Assembly: GCA_903951185.1 (NCBI GenBank)
Contig: CAJBBC010000060.1
Location: 1-9,378 of the forward strand
Direction of reading: 5' to 3'
Source: an uncultured Actinomycetes bacterium
GTDB taxonomy: Bacteria > Actinomycetota > Actinomycetes > S36-B12 > UBA5976
Length of the DNA stretch: 9,378 bases
The position numbers and the translations under genes are program-made. Position 1 is the first letter of the stretch. Each line of letters opens with the position of its first letter. The notes under the pieces were generated by a model that was given only the letters and a program-made list of their open reading frames with translations, ran no database searches and had not been told where the DNA came from. This document shows positions 1-5,079 of the stretch, piece by piece.

Positions 1-415
1 CAACTTCAATTCGGTGTAAGCCAACATTATTAAAAAGGTGGTCGGTGACTAATGCCACTGCCGAAGTCATAATCCCACGTCCGGCATAATTTTGATCAAT
101 CCAATAACCAATGTGCGCCCCACGTAGCGAGCCATAAACAATATCCGAAACGTTTACTTGGCCTACAAATTGATCGTGATACTCGACCACAAATGGCATT
201 GAGCGGCCTTCGGCAGCATCTCTTAATAAACTCTTAGTACTTTGTTTAAACGTTGGGGCCGGCTCAATAGCTGGAACTGGGGGCGTTGCTTCCCACTCCG
301 CCATCCAATTTTGATTGCGGCTTCGAATTTCTTTCCAAACTTTTCCATCGCGAACTTTAAGTGGTCGCAATTTTACGGCGCCGTGCGTAAGTGTTACCGG
401 CCAAACTTTAGTCAT
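1..415 (-). CDS. rimJ: RimJ-type GNAT N-acetyltransferase (partial, C-terminus outside window)
   Basis: The frame reads from an ATG at 415 to the window edge (138 residues) without a stop, so the C-terminus is missing. The family transfers acetyl from acetyl-CoA to protein N-termini or other amines in the cytoplasm. The N-terminal beta strand VKLRPLKVRDG (about 14-24) and the motif-A region WIDQNYAGRGIMTSAV (105-120), with the acetyl-CoA pyrophosphate-binding NYAGRG loop, followed by GLHRIEV (132-138), are typical of the RimJ/RimL branch. It starts 3 bases after the galU stop on the same strand, with no clear Shine-Dalgarno sequence, so it is probably translated from the galU transcript. A rimJ-like gene close to galU is a common actinobacterial arrangement. 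The actual substrate (ribosomal protein S5 in E. coli RimJ) cannot be told from the sequence. Confidence 0.88.
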   Translation of the reverse strand, partial: MTKVWPVTLTHGAVKLRPLKVRDGKVWKEIRSRNQNWMAEWEATPPVPAIEPAPTFKQSTKSLLRDAAEGRSMPFVVEYHDQFVGQVNVSDIVYGSLRGAHIGYWIDQNYAGRGIMTSAVALVTDHLFNNVGLHRIEV

Positions 416-418
416 TAA

Positions 419-1315
419 TTATTCGCTTAAGTAAGACTTCAACCAAGTGCGCAAGTCATCACCGAGATCTTTTCGATCAAGAGCAATACTGACTACAGAT
501 TTTAAGTAAGAAAGTTTGTCACCAGTGTCGTAGCGCTTCCCACGGAAAATAACGGCATGAACACCACCACCTTGGGCTGTTGGCAAATCAATTAATTTTG
601 CAATTGCATCCGTTAACTGAATTTCGCCACCAGCACCTGGCTGTGTAGTTTCAAGTATTTTGAAAATTGCTGGATCAAGTACATAGCGACCGATAACGGC
701 ATAGTTTGACGGCGCGTTACCGGCTTTAGGTTTTTCGACTACTGAAGTAACTTGAACTACATCTGTTTCATTTGTTTCTTTAATTGCAGCGCAGCCATAT
801 AAATGGATTTGGTCGCTAGGCACTTCCATTAGCGCAAGAACTGTTCCACCAAACTTAGTTTGAGTTTCAAACATTTTTGGCAAAATCGGCGTACGTTCAT
901 CAACTAAGTCATCACCTAGAAGTACAGCAAATGGCTCATCCCCAACGTGTTCTTTAGCCATCCCAACGGCATGACCTAAACCAAGTGGATTACCTTGACG
1001 CACATAATGGATTCGAGCTAAATCAGCTAACTCAACAACTGATTTATATAAATCATTTGCACCGCGCTCAGCCAAAGTTCGTTCTAAATTCGGAGCGTGG
1101 TCAAAGTGATTTTCTAAAGTATCTTTATTGCGACCAGTAACAAACAGTAAATCTTTAACGCCAGCAGCAACTGCTTCTTCAACTACATATTGAATTGCTG
1201 GTTTATCAACAACAGGCAACATTTCTTTTGGAGTGGCCTTAGTGGCTGGAAGAAATCGAGTGCCTAGGCCAGCCACCGGAATTACGGCTTTATGTACTGA
1301 CCTGCTTTTTTCCAT
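419..1315 (-). CDS. galU: UTP-glucose-1-phosphate uridylyltransferase
   Basis: A cytoplasmic enzyme that makes UDP-glucose from UTP and glucose-1-phosphate, the precursor for cell-wall glycans, glycolipids and galactose metabolism. The 298-residue length is normal for bacterial GalU. The nucleotide-binding signature GLGTRFLPATKATPKEML starts at residue 16, followed by the substrate loop VRQGNPLGLGHAV (105-117), the metal/uridine-site GDD (134-136), EKPKAGNAPSNYAVIGRY (194-211), GAGGEIQLTDAI (227-238) and DTGDKLSY (263-270). All the blocks I expect are present, so it should be active. The ATG at 1315 is preferred because the protein then begins just ahead of the first beta strand. There is no good Shine-Dalgarno sequence, but a -10-like TAAAGT lies six bases upstream, suggesting a leaderless message. 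It is divergent from the cyclo-ligase gene and co-directional with the acetyltransferase gene. Confidence 0.97.
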   Translation of the reverse strand: MEKSRSVHKAVIPVAGLGTRFLPATKATPKEMLPVVDKPAIQYVVEEAVAAGVKDLLFVTGRNKDTLENHFDHAPNLERTLAERGANDLYKSVVELADLARIHYVRQGNPLGLGHAVGMAKEHVGDEPFAVLLGDDLVDERTPILPKMFETQTKFGGTVLALMEVPSDQIHLYGCAAIKETNETDVVQVTSVVEKPKAGNAPSNYAVIGRYVLDPAIFKILETTQPGAGGEIQLTDAIAKLIDLPTAQGGGVHAVIFRGKRYDTGDKLSYLKSVVSIALDRKDLGDDLRTWLKSYLSE

Positions 1316-1321
1316 AACTCG

Positions 1322-1327
1322 ACTTTA
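1322..1327 (-). promoter_or_regulatory. putative -10 box of galU (leaderless promoter)
   Basis: Read on the minus strand this is TAAAGT, matching TAnnnT, with six bases between it and the galU ATG. That places the transcription start at or next to the start codon. No convincing -35 element is seen at 17-18 bases upstream. The assignment rests on position and on similar boxes before other genes here. Confidence 0.45.
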
Positions 1328-1331
1328 GTAG

Positions 1332-1337
1332 TAATAC
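1332..1337 (+). promoter_or_regulatory. putative -10 box of the cyclo-ligase gene
   Basis: TAATAC lies eight bases before the ATG at 1346. A weak -35 candidate TTTCCA (1309-1314, inside galU) sits 17 bases upstream of it. There is no Shine-Dalgarno sequence, so a leaderless transcript is likely. The box lies only four bases from the opposing galU -10 box. Confidence 0.4.
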
Positions 1338-1345
1338 TTAGATAC

Positions 1346-1921
1346 ATGGAATCAAAGCAGCAAGCGCGCGCTATTTCATTGAGCTCTAGGGCCAGTCGAA
1401 CTGTGGCCCAATTACAACAAGATGAGCGGGGTCTGCTCGCACATGACTGGGCTGCACTTTGTCCAGGTGATTTAGTGACTTGTTATGTGGCCATGGCTGG
1501 CGAGCCACCGACAGACTTACTGCGTGAGCATTTGCAGTCGATTGGCAAAACTGTTTTGTTACCAATTATGAAACCAAATAATGAATTGGCTTGGGGTGTA
1601 GACCAAGGTGAGCTTGTCACTAACAGTTACGGTGTAGCCGAACCAATCGAAACTGGAATTTCTCTGGATAATGCAACGTTAATGATTATTCCAGCGCTCC
1701 GAGCAGGTCGAGATGGCACTCGGTTAGGTCGCGGTGCTGGCTATTACGATCGCATCCTGGAGAAAACAAAAAGTTCAAAAACTGGTGGACCACTTCGCTT
1801 AGTTTTAGTTTTTGATGATGAATTAGATAACTCAGTTCCACATGAATCGCATGATCAAAAAATGGACGGCATCATCACACCAACGAAACTTTTATTAATT
1901 AAAAATAAAATCGCCAATTAA
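1346..1921 (+). CDS. 5-formyltetrahydrofolate cyclo-ligase (MTHFS)
   Basis: Catalyses the ATP-dependent conversion of 5-formyltetrahydrofolate to 5,10-methenyltetrahydrofolate, returning this storage or by-product folate to one-carbon metabolism. The 191-residue protein has a basic N-terminus with the family's Arg/Ser pattern (KQQARAISLSSRASR, 4-18), then PIMKP (73-77), the hallmark GTRLGRGAGYYDR (124-136, phosphate/ATP loop) and VPHESHDQKMDGIITPT (164-180), which matches the conserved ExHD...D..IT block. Length and motif spacing are normal. It is transcribed away from galU across a 30-base gap. The last nine codons overlap the 3' end of the convergent crcB gene, so the C-terminal NKIAN is encoded on DNA shared with a membrane-channel gene. 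Confidence 0.95.
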   Translation: MESKQQARAISLSSRASRTVAQLQQDERGLLAHDWAALCPGDLVTCYVAMAGEPPTDLLREHLQSIGKTVLLPIMKPNNELAWGVDQGELVTNSYGVAEPIETGISLDNATLMIIPALRAGRDGTRLGRGAGYYDRILEKTKSSKTGGPLRLVLVFDDELDNSVPHESHDQKMDGIITPTKLLLIKNKIAN

Positions 1922-1925
1922 TAAA
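1891..1925. repeat. perfect 10-bp AT-rich inverted repeat across convergent gene ends
   Basis: TTTATTAATT at 1891-1900 is the exact reverse complement of AATTAATAAA at 1916-1925, with a 15-base loop between. The arms contain the TAA stops of both convergent genes (cyclo-ligase stop 1919-1921; crcB stop 1895-1897 on the minus strand). The arms are all A/T, so any hairpin is weak. It could act as a poor bidirectional terminator or be a by-product of paired TTAATTAA-like stops. Confidence 0.4.
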
Positions 1926-2251
1926 CCTAGTTGCGCTAAAACTAAGCCAATCCCAAAAGTAATGACGACGTATGTAATAGCTGCCCAAATAGCACCAGAT
2001 GAAACTCGGCGCATTAACTGGGCACTTATTCCACTGAAGGTTGTTAGCGCCCCGCAGAATGCAATTCCAATAATTGTGTAAAGGCTTTCTGGTGCACTAA
2101 AAACCAAACCAAGTAAGAAAGCACCAGTTAAATTCACATAAAGAGTTGCTCGCGGAAAAGCATCTTTACCAATAGGTTGAATTCTTTGCTCAACTAGAAA
2201 TCTTACGAATCCACCAATACCAGCAGCAATTGCAAAGAAAACTAAACTCAT
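1895..2251 (-). CDS. crcB: CrcB/Fluc fluoride channel subunit (second of pair)
   Basis: A 118-residue, four-helix inner-membrane protein of the Fluc fluoride-exporter family, which works as an antiparallel dimer letting fluoride leave the cell. Family marks are GIGGFVRF (11-18), ATLYVNLTGAFLLG (35-48) with the conserved pore Asn40, and GALTTFSGIS (67-76) with the TTFS sodium/pore break. The second Phe that usually follows as TTFSxF is Ile75 here. The gene starts with a four-base ATGA overlap with the stop of the preceding crcB gene, implying coupled translation, and overlaps the convergent cyclo-ligase gene by 27 bases at its end. Two unlike subunits side by side are known to form heterodimers in many Gram-positive bacteria, which is the likely arrangement here. 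Confidence 0.93.
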   Translation of the reverse strand: MSLVFFAIAAGIGGFVRFLVEQRIQPIGKDAFPRATLYVNLTGAFLLGLVFSAPESLYTIIGIAFCGALTTFSGISAQLMRRVSSGAIWAAITYVVITFGIGLVLAQLGLLIGDFIFN

Positions 2252-2598
2252 TTAATTCGCCTACTTAAACTAAATGCAAAAGTAGTGGCGATTAATCCAG
2301 CAAAAATTGAACTGAATAAATAAGTAATGGCTAACTTAGGCTCAAGTTGCAAACTTTCAACAACAACTGCGGAGAAAGTTGTGAAGCCACCAAGCACCCC
2401 AGTTATTAGAAATATCCGACGCTGATCATTATTTGTGATCAGTGGCAAACCAATCAACAAGCCGATTAAAAATGAACCAAGTATGTTTACCGTAAAAGTT
2501 GCCCATGGATAAGTAACTGATTCCAGATTTTCACTAACGGCAAATCGAAGAAGTGAACCAACTGCAGCACCGACACCCGCAAGTAGGCCTAACTGCAT
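2248..2598 (-). CDS. crcB: CrcB/Fluc fluoride channel subunit (first of pair)
   Basis: A 116-residue, four-helix membrane protein and partner of the following crcB. It shows GVGAAVGSLLRF (8-19), ATFTVNILGSFLIG (33-46) with the pore Asn38, and GGFTTFSAVVVE (70-81) with TTFS. Like its partner it lacks the second pore-lining Phe of the usual TTFSxF pattern (Val78 in that place). A basic C-terminal tail (SRRIK) agrees with a membrane-anchored end. It begins six bases after the fmdB stop and has no strong Shine-Dalgarno sequence of its own, so it is probably expressed from the fmdB promoter. No fluoride riboswitch is visible ahead of this operon, so fluoride control is not evident. Confidence 0.93.
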   Translation of the reverse strand: MQLGLLAGVGAAVGSLLRFAVSENLESVTYPWATFTVNILGSFLIGLLIGLPLITNNDQRRIFLITGVLGGFTTFSAVVVESLQLEPKLAITYLFSSIFAGLIATTFAFSLSRRIK

Positions 2599-2604
2599 AA
2601 CTGA

Positions 2605-2943
2605 TTACTTACTAGTCGGTTTTGCTGGCGCACTTTTTGATTTAGAGGCTGTTGGAGAAGGAGCTGTCGAGGTAGATGCTGTTGAAGCTGCTGAATCAGA
2701 CTTTGTTGTGGTCGGGGTAGTTGAAGCTGGCGCTGTTGAACTAGTTGCACTTTTTGAATCAGAACTGCGTGAATCCGTCCGGTAAAAACCTGAACCTTTG
2801 AAAACCACACCCACAGATCCATAAACTTTTCGTAAACCTTGCGCTTTACAAGTTGGGCATTGGGTTAACGCATCTTCAGAGAATGATTGAACTACTTCTA
2901 ATGGCAGACCACAGGCATCACATTCATATTGATATGTAGGCAT
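2605..2943 (-). CDS. FmdB-family zinc-ribbon protein with Ser/Thr/Ala-rich tail
   Basis: The N-terminal 55 residues form the FmdB/CxxC_CxxC_SSSS zinc ribbon: MPTYQYECDACG (1-12), Cys8 and Cys11, then Cys29 and Cys32 in CPTC, followed by VYGSVGVVFKGSGFYRTD (40-57). These four cysteines should bind one zinc. The family was named from a methylotroph regulator of amidase/formamidase genes, but its function in actinobacteria is not established. The remaining half (about 58-112) is a low-complexity stretch of Ser, Thr, Ala, Pro and Lys, probably disordered, which makes the protein longer than the bare domain. The ATG at 2943 has a good AGGGGG Shine-Dalgarno sequence five bases upstream. It heads the operon with the two crcB genes. 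A shorter reading frame in the tail region on the same strand is a shadow. Confidence 0.92.
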   Translation of the reverse strand: MPTYQYECDACGLPLEVVQSFSEDALTQCPTCKAQGLRKVYGSVGVVFKGSGFYRTDSRSSDSKSATSSTAPASTTPTTTKSDSAASTASTSTAPSPTASKSKSAPAKPTSK

Positions 2944-2948
2944 CTCAT

Positions 2949-2954
2949 CCCCCT
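2949..2954 (-). promoter_or_regulatory. ribosome binding site of fmdB
   Basis: AGGGGG on the minus strand, five bases before the ATG at 2943. It fixes that start over an out-of-frame ATG five bases earlier. It is one of the few clear Shine-Dalgarno sequences in the window. Confidence 0.6.
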
Positions 2955-2979
2955 AAACTCGCGCTAGTTAACCTAAGTA

Positions 2980-2985
2980 ATCGTA
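2980..2985 (-). promoter_or_regulatory. putative -10 box of the fmdB-crcB-crcB operon
   Basis: TACGAT on the minus strand fits TAnnnT. A -35 candidate TAGACG or TTAGAC lies 18-19 bases upstream. Transcription would begin about 30 bases before the fmdB ATG, leaving room for the ribosome binding site seen there. Confidence 0.4.
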
Positions 2986-3022
2986 CCTGTGGAAATTTTC
3001 TGCCGTCTAATCCAAAACCACG

Positions 3023-3028
3023 TACGTT
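3023..3028 (+). promoter_or_regulatory. putative -10 box of the SAF-domain gene (leaderless)
   Basis: TACGTT fits TAnnnT and lies eight bases before the ATG at 3037. This placement supports 3037 as the true start and a leaderless message. A GTG start at 2989 would put the box inside the coding region. Confidence 0.4.
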
Positions 3029-3036
3029 TTGCCGAT

Positions 3037-3654
3037 ATGAGAACTAAATTCAATACTTTATTAATCCGCTATCGGCGAGAAATTTCAGCAATCAGCGCTG
3101 GGCTTGGGGTTTTACTTCTTATTTCGATTATCCGGTCGCTTACTCCCGCTATCCCAGTGCAAGTGCTAACTCAAAATATTTCGGCTGGACATAAAATCTC
3201 AGCAGCTGATTTAACTACCATGAAAATCCCCGAGTCATTAAGTTGGCAAACTTTACTCACTAATAAAGATCAAGTGATCGGAAAAATTTCAAGTCATGCA
3301 ATTTCTGCCGGCCAACCGCTAAGTAATTCAGATTTGATAACAACAGATCTATTATCTGGATTTCAACCAAGCCAAGTAGCAATTTCAATTCCGCTAGCAA
3401 ATAACCGAATTGATGCTTACTTAACTGCTGGAAATCGTTTAGATGTATTTGCCGCTCAAGCTGGCACTCCAGCAATTTTAGTTGCACATAATGCAGTGGT
3501 GCTTTTTGTGCCGCCAACTAAATCGGGAACATTTCAATTAGAAAGTAGTTCAGCTACTTCACTTATTTTGGCTGTTGATTTTGGCGAATCAGCCGCAATT
3601 TCTGAGTACATCGGAAATGGAGTATTCAGCTTTGTATTATTGCCGAATAACTAA
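3037..3654 (+). CDS. SAF-domain, RcpC/CpaB-like membrane-anchored protein
   Basis: Using the ATG at 3037 the protein has 205 residues: a basic cytoplasmic N-terminus (MRTKFNTLLIRYRR), one membrane helix (about 18-34), then an SAF domain (about 40-101) with the typical VQVLTQNISAGHKISAADL pattern, and an RcpC-like beta domain (about 110-203) with ISIPLANNRIDAYLTAGNRLDV. The fold is that of CpaB, the Flp pilus assembly protein, and of flagellar P-ring chaperones. In actinobacteria solitary copies occur next to fmdB without any pilus genes, as here, so a pilus role is doubtful. A GTG at 2989 in frame would add 16 residues (EIFCRLIQNHVRFAD) that look unlike a secretion leader, so I prefer 3037. 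Its stop overlaps the stop of the small minus-strand gene by four bases. Confidence 0.85.
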   Translation: MRTKFNTLLIRYRREISAISAGLGVLLLISIIRSLTPAIPVQVLTQNISAGHKISAADLTTMKIPESLSWQTLLTNKDQVIGKISSHAISAGQPLSNSDLITTDLLSGFQPSQVAISIPLANNRIDAYLTAGNRLDVFAAQAGTPAILVAHNAVVLFVPPTKSGTFQLESSSATSLILAVDFGESAAISEYIGNGVFSFVLLPNN

Positions 3655-3851
3655 ACACCATGATGGGGTGGGACGTCACCCAGGATTTCGTTATCCCGAT
3701 TCGAGCTTTTTACAATATCGTCTTTAGTTTGCTCTGGCGTTAAATCTAAATCATCTAGTAAAGCTTTGAGTTTTTCATTCTTAGTTTTACTGTTTTTAGC
3801 TAAAGTCTCTGGACTGTTAGGTCCATCACTATCTACAGTTTTATTACTCAT
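3651..3851 (-). CDS. small hydrophilic protein of unknown function ending in PPHHGV
   Basis: A 66-residue protein (MSNKTVDSDG...) that I do not recognise. The first half is polar (Ser, Lys, Asn, Glu), the middle KNEKLKALLDDLDLTPEQTKDDI could form an acidic amphipathic helix, and the end reads SSNRDNEILGDVPPHHGV. There are no cysteines, no membrane segment and no signal peptide. The ATG at 3851 is chosen because AGGAG lies just upstream (spacing of two, rather short). A TTG at 3878 in frame would extend it but has no such signal. It is divergent from the oxidoreductase gene (52 bases apart) and tail-to-tail with the SAF gene, sharing the four bases CTAA. Clean use of the space between two real genes, a start signal and non-random composition support it as real. 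My impression is that small actinobacterial proteins with similar His/Pro ends exist, but I cannot confirm that here. Confidence 0.68.
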   Translation of the reverse strand: MSNKTVDSDGPNSPETLAKNSKTKNEKLKALLDDLDLTPEQTKDDIVKSSNRDNEILGDVPPHHGV

Positions 3852-3894
3852 AACTCCTATGCTGATACCTAGAAGCAAAATTTCCTAATCAATC

Positions 3895-3898
3895 GAGG
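3895..3898 (+). promoter_or_regulatory. ribosome binding site of the DAO-family gene
   Basis: GAGG five bases before the ATG at 3904. It supports this start. No clear -10 box stands out in the short divergent gap (TAATCA at 3886-3891 is the best, but poor). Confidence 0.5.
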
Positions 3899-3903
3899 CA
3901 GCT

Positions 3904-5025
3904 ATGCAAATAGGTCAAGTCATCTGGGATGTCGAACTAACTCGTCCCGAATTTCCAGAAGTGTCTGGGCAATTAGATTGTGACGTTTGCGTTATTGGTT
4001 TGGGTGGATCTGGTTTAACTGCGACCTTAGCTGCTGCCCAGCAAGGCTTAAATGTGATCGCGATTGATGCAGATCGATTAGCTGCTGGAGCTGGTGGACG
4101 AAATGGTGGTTTGTTACTAGCTGGAATTGCAGATTTTTATCACAATGCCAAAGAAATGGTTGGTCATGACCGGGCTCGCAAAATGTACCAAGCCACTCTT
4201 GATGAAATGGATCGAATGCAAGCAACGGTGCCAGATGCAGTAACTCGCGGTGGAGCACTTCGCTTGGCACACGATGAATCTGAATTAGCTGATTGTAAGA
4301 AACATTTTGAAGCACTTATTGAAGATGGATTCCCAGCAGAATGGTACGAAGGTCCGCAAGGTACTGGAATCAATATCACCAGCGATGGTGTTTTTCATCC
4401 AACTAAGCGCGTTATAAAACTTGCTCAACTTGCTACTGAAGCTGGCGCTCGGATTTTTACTCACTCTCCTGCGCTTTCAGTTAATTCGGGTGAAGTGATT
4501 ACCCCAAATGGAAAAGTTAACGCAAAAAATATTTTGGTCGCTGTCGATGGAAATTTACATAAAGTTTTACCGGAACTAAGCGACAAAGTTCGTCCAGTTC
4601 GATTACAAATGATTGGTACTGCACCAACGAACGAAGTCAAATTTGAATACGCCGTTTATGTTCGAGACGGCTGGGATTATTGGCAGCAACTCCCAAATGG
4701 TCGAGTAGCAATTGGTGGCGGCCGCGACTTATCAATTGAAACTGAATTCACAGATGTTAATGAGCCAACCGAATTCATGCGCAAATATTTAATTGATCGA
4801 CTTGATGGTCTAAATGTTAAAGCTGAAATTGAATACCACTGGTCGGCAATTGTTGGTTATACCCATAACGATTTACCGATTGCACAAATTGTGAAACCAA
4901 ATGTTTATGCAGTCGGTGGATACTGTGGCACTGGAAATGTGATCGGTGCACTTCTAGGTCGAGCTGTAATTGAAAAAATTGCGACTGGTCATAGCGAAGT
5001 ATTCGATACTTTTGCTAGTGCTTAA
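3904..5025 (+). CDS. FAD-dependent oxidoreductase, DAO (glycine/D-amino acid oxidase) family
   Basis: A 373-residue flavoprotein. A Rossmann FAD site CDVCVIGLGGSGLTA (26-40) with GLGGSG is followed by the acidic ribose-binding end of strand 2 (VIAIDAD, 51-57) and AAGAGGRNGGLL (60-71), the typical isoalloxazine loop of DAO-family enzymes. Later blocks are VAIGGGRD (268-275), HWSAIVGYTHNDLPIAQ (312-328) and YAVGGYCGTGNVIGALLGRA (335-354), the C-terminal FAD motif. The layout is like PuuB/OrdL-type amine oxidases, so it probably oxidises a secondary or primary amine or amino acid, reducing FAD. The substrate cannot be assigned; the flanking genes do not encode an obvious amine pathway. No Tat or Sec signal is seen, so it should be cytoplasmic. 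It stands alone, followed by a separate promoter for the exchanger gene. Confidence 0.9.
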   Translation: MQIGQVIWDVELTRPEFPEVSGQLDCDVCVIGLGGSGLTATLAAAQQGLNVIAIDADRLAAGAGGRNGGLLLAGIADFYHNAKEMVGHDRARKMYQATLDEMDRMQATVPDAVTRGGALRLAHDESELADCKKHFEALIEDGFPAEWYEGPQGTGINITSDGVFHPTKRVIKLAQLATEAGARIFTHSPALSVNSGEVITPNGKVNAKNILVAVDGNLHKVLPELSDKVRPVRLQMIGTAPTNEVKFEYAVYVRDGWDYWQQLPNGRVAIGGGRDLSIETEFTDVNEPTEFMRKYLIDRLDGLNVKAEIEYHWSAIVGYTHNDLPIAQIVKPNVYAVGGYCGTGNVIGALLGRAVIEKIATGHSEVFDTFASA

Positions 5026-5066
5026 CTGCCTAAATACCTTTGAATTAAGGGATCATAAAAATTCGG

Positions 5067-5072
5067 TAGGCT
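5067..5072 (+). promoter_or_regulatory. putative -10 box of the exchanger gene (leaderless)
   Basis: TAGGCT fits TAnnnT and lies seven bases before the ATG at 5080, with no Shine-Dalgarno sequence between. A good -35 element is not visible. It supports 5080 as the start and suggests the exchanger and downstream Sua5 gene form their own transcript. Confidence 0.45.
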
Positions 5073-5079
5073 AGCATTC

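Noticed and set aside
2631..2757. 11-base direct repeat GCACTTTTTGA at 2631 and 2747
   Set aside because: Both copies lie in the low-complexity tail of fmdB, encode similar Ser/Lys codons and have no target-site or mobile-element features.
2589..2822. Gln/Leu-rich 77-codon frame on the minus strand
   Set aside because: It lies in another frame within the fmdB gene; the Gln-rich look comes from reading the Ser/Thr/Ala repeat codons out of frame, and the zinc-ribbon frame is clearly real.
2944..3036. Fluoride riboswitch ahead of the fmdB-crcB operon
   Set aside because: The leader is only about 30-45 bases and lacks the conserved pseudoknot pattern of the fluoride motif as I know it.
2989..3036. 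GTG start for the SAF protein at 2989
   Set aside because: The extra 16 residues are not typical, there is no ribosome binding site and a -10-like box would be inside the gene; the ATG at 3037 fits better.
3666..3681. Hairpin GGGTG-loop-CACCC as a terminator for the SAF gene
   Set aside because: The stem is only five pairs, has no T-run after it and lies in the codons of the small protein's C-terminus.
3651..3851. Small protein as a Pup-like tag or RiPP precursor acted on by the neighbouring oxidase
   Set aside because: It does not end in GGE/GGQ as Pup does, and no maturase, transporter or cleavage motif is nearby; the neighbouring DAO gene alone does not support a peptide pathway.
3992..4379. 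Two minus-strand frames inside the DAO-family gene
   Set aside because: Antisense shadows with no recognisable motif or start signal, under a strongly conserved flavoprotein gene.
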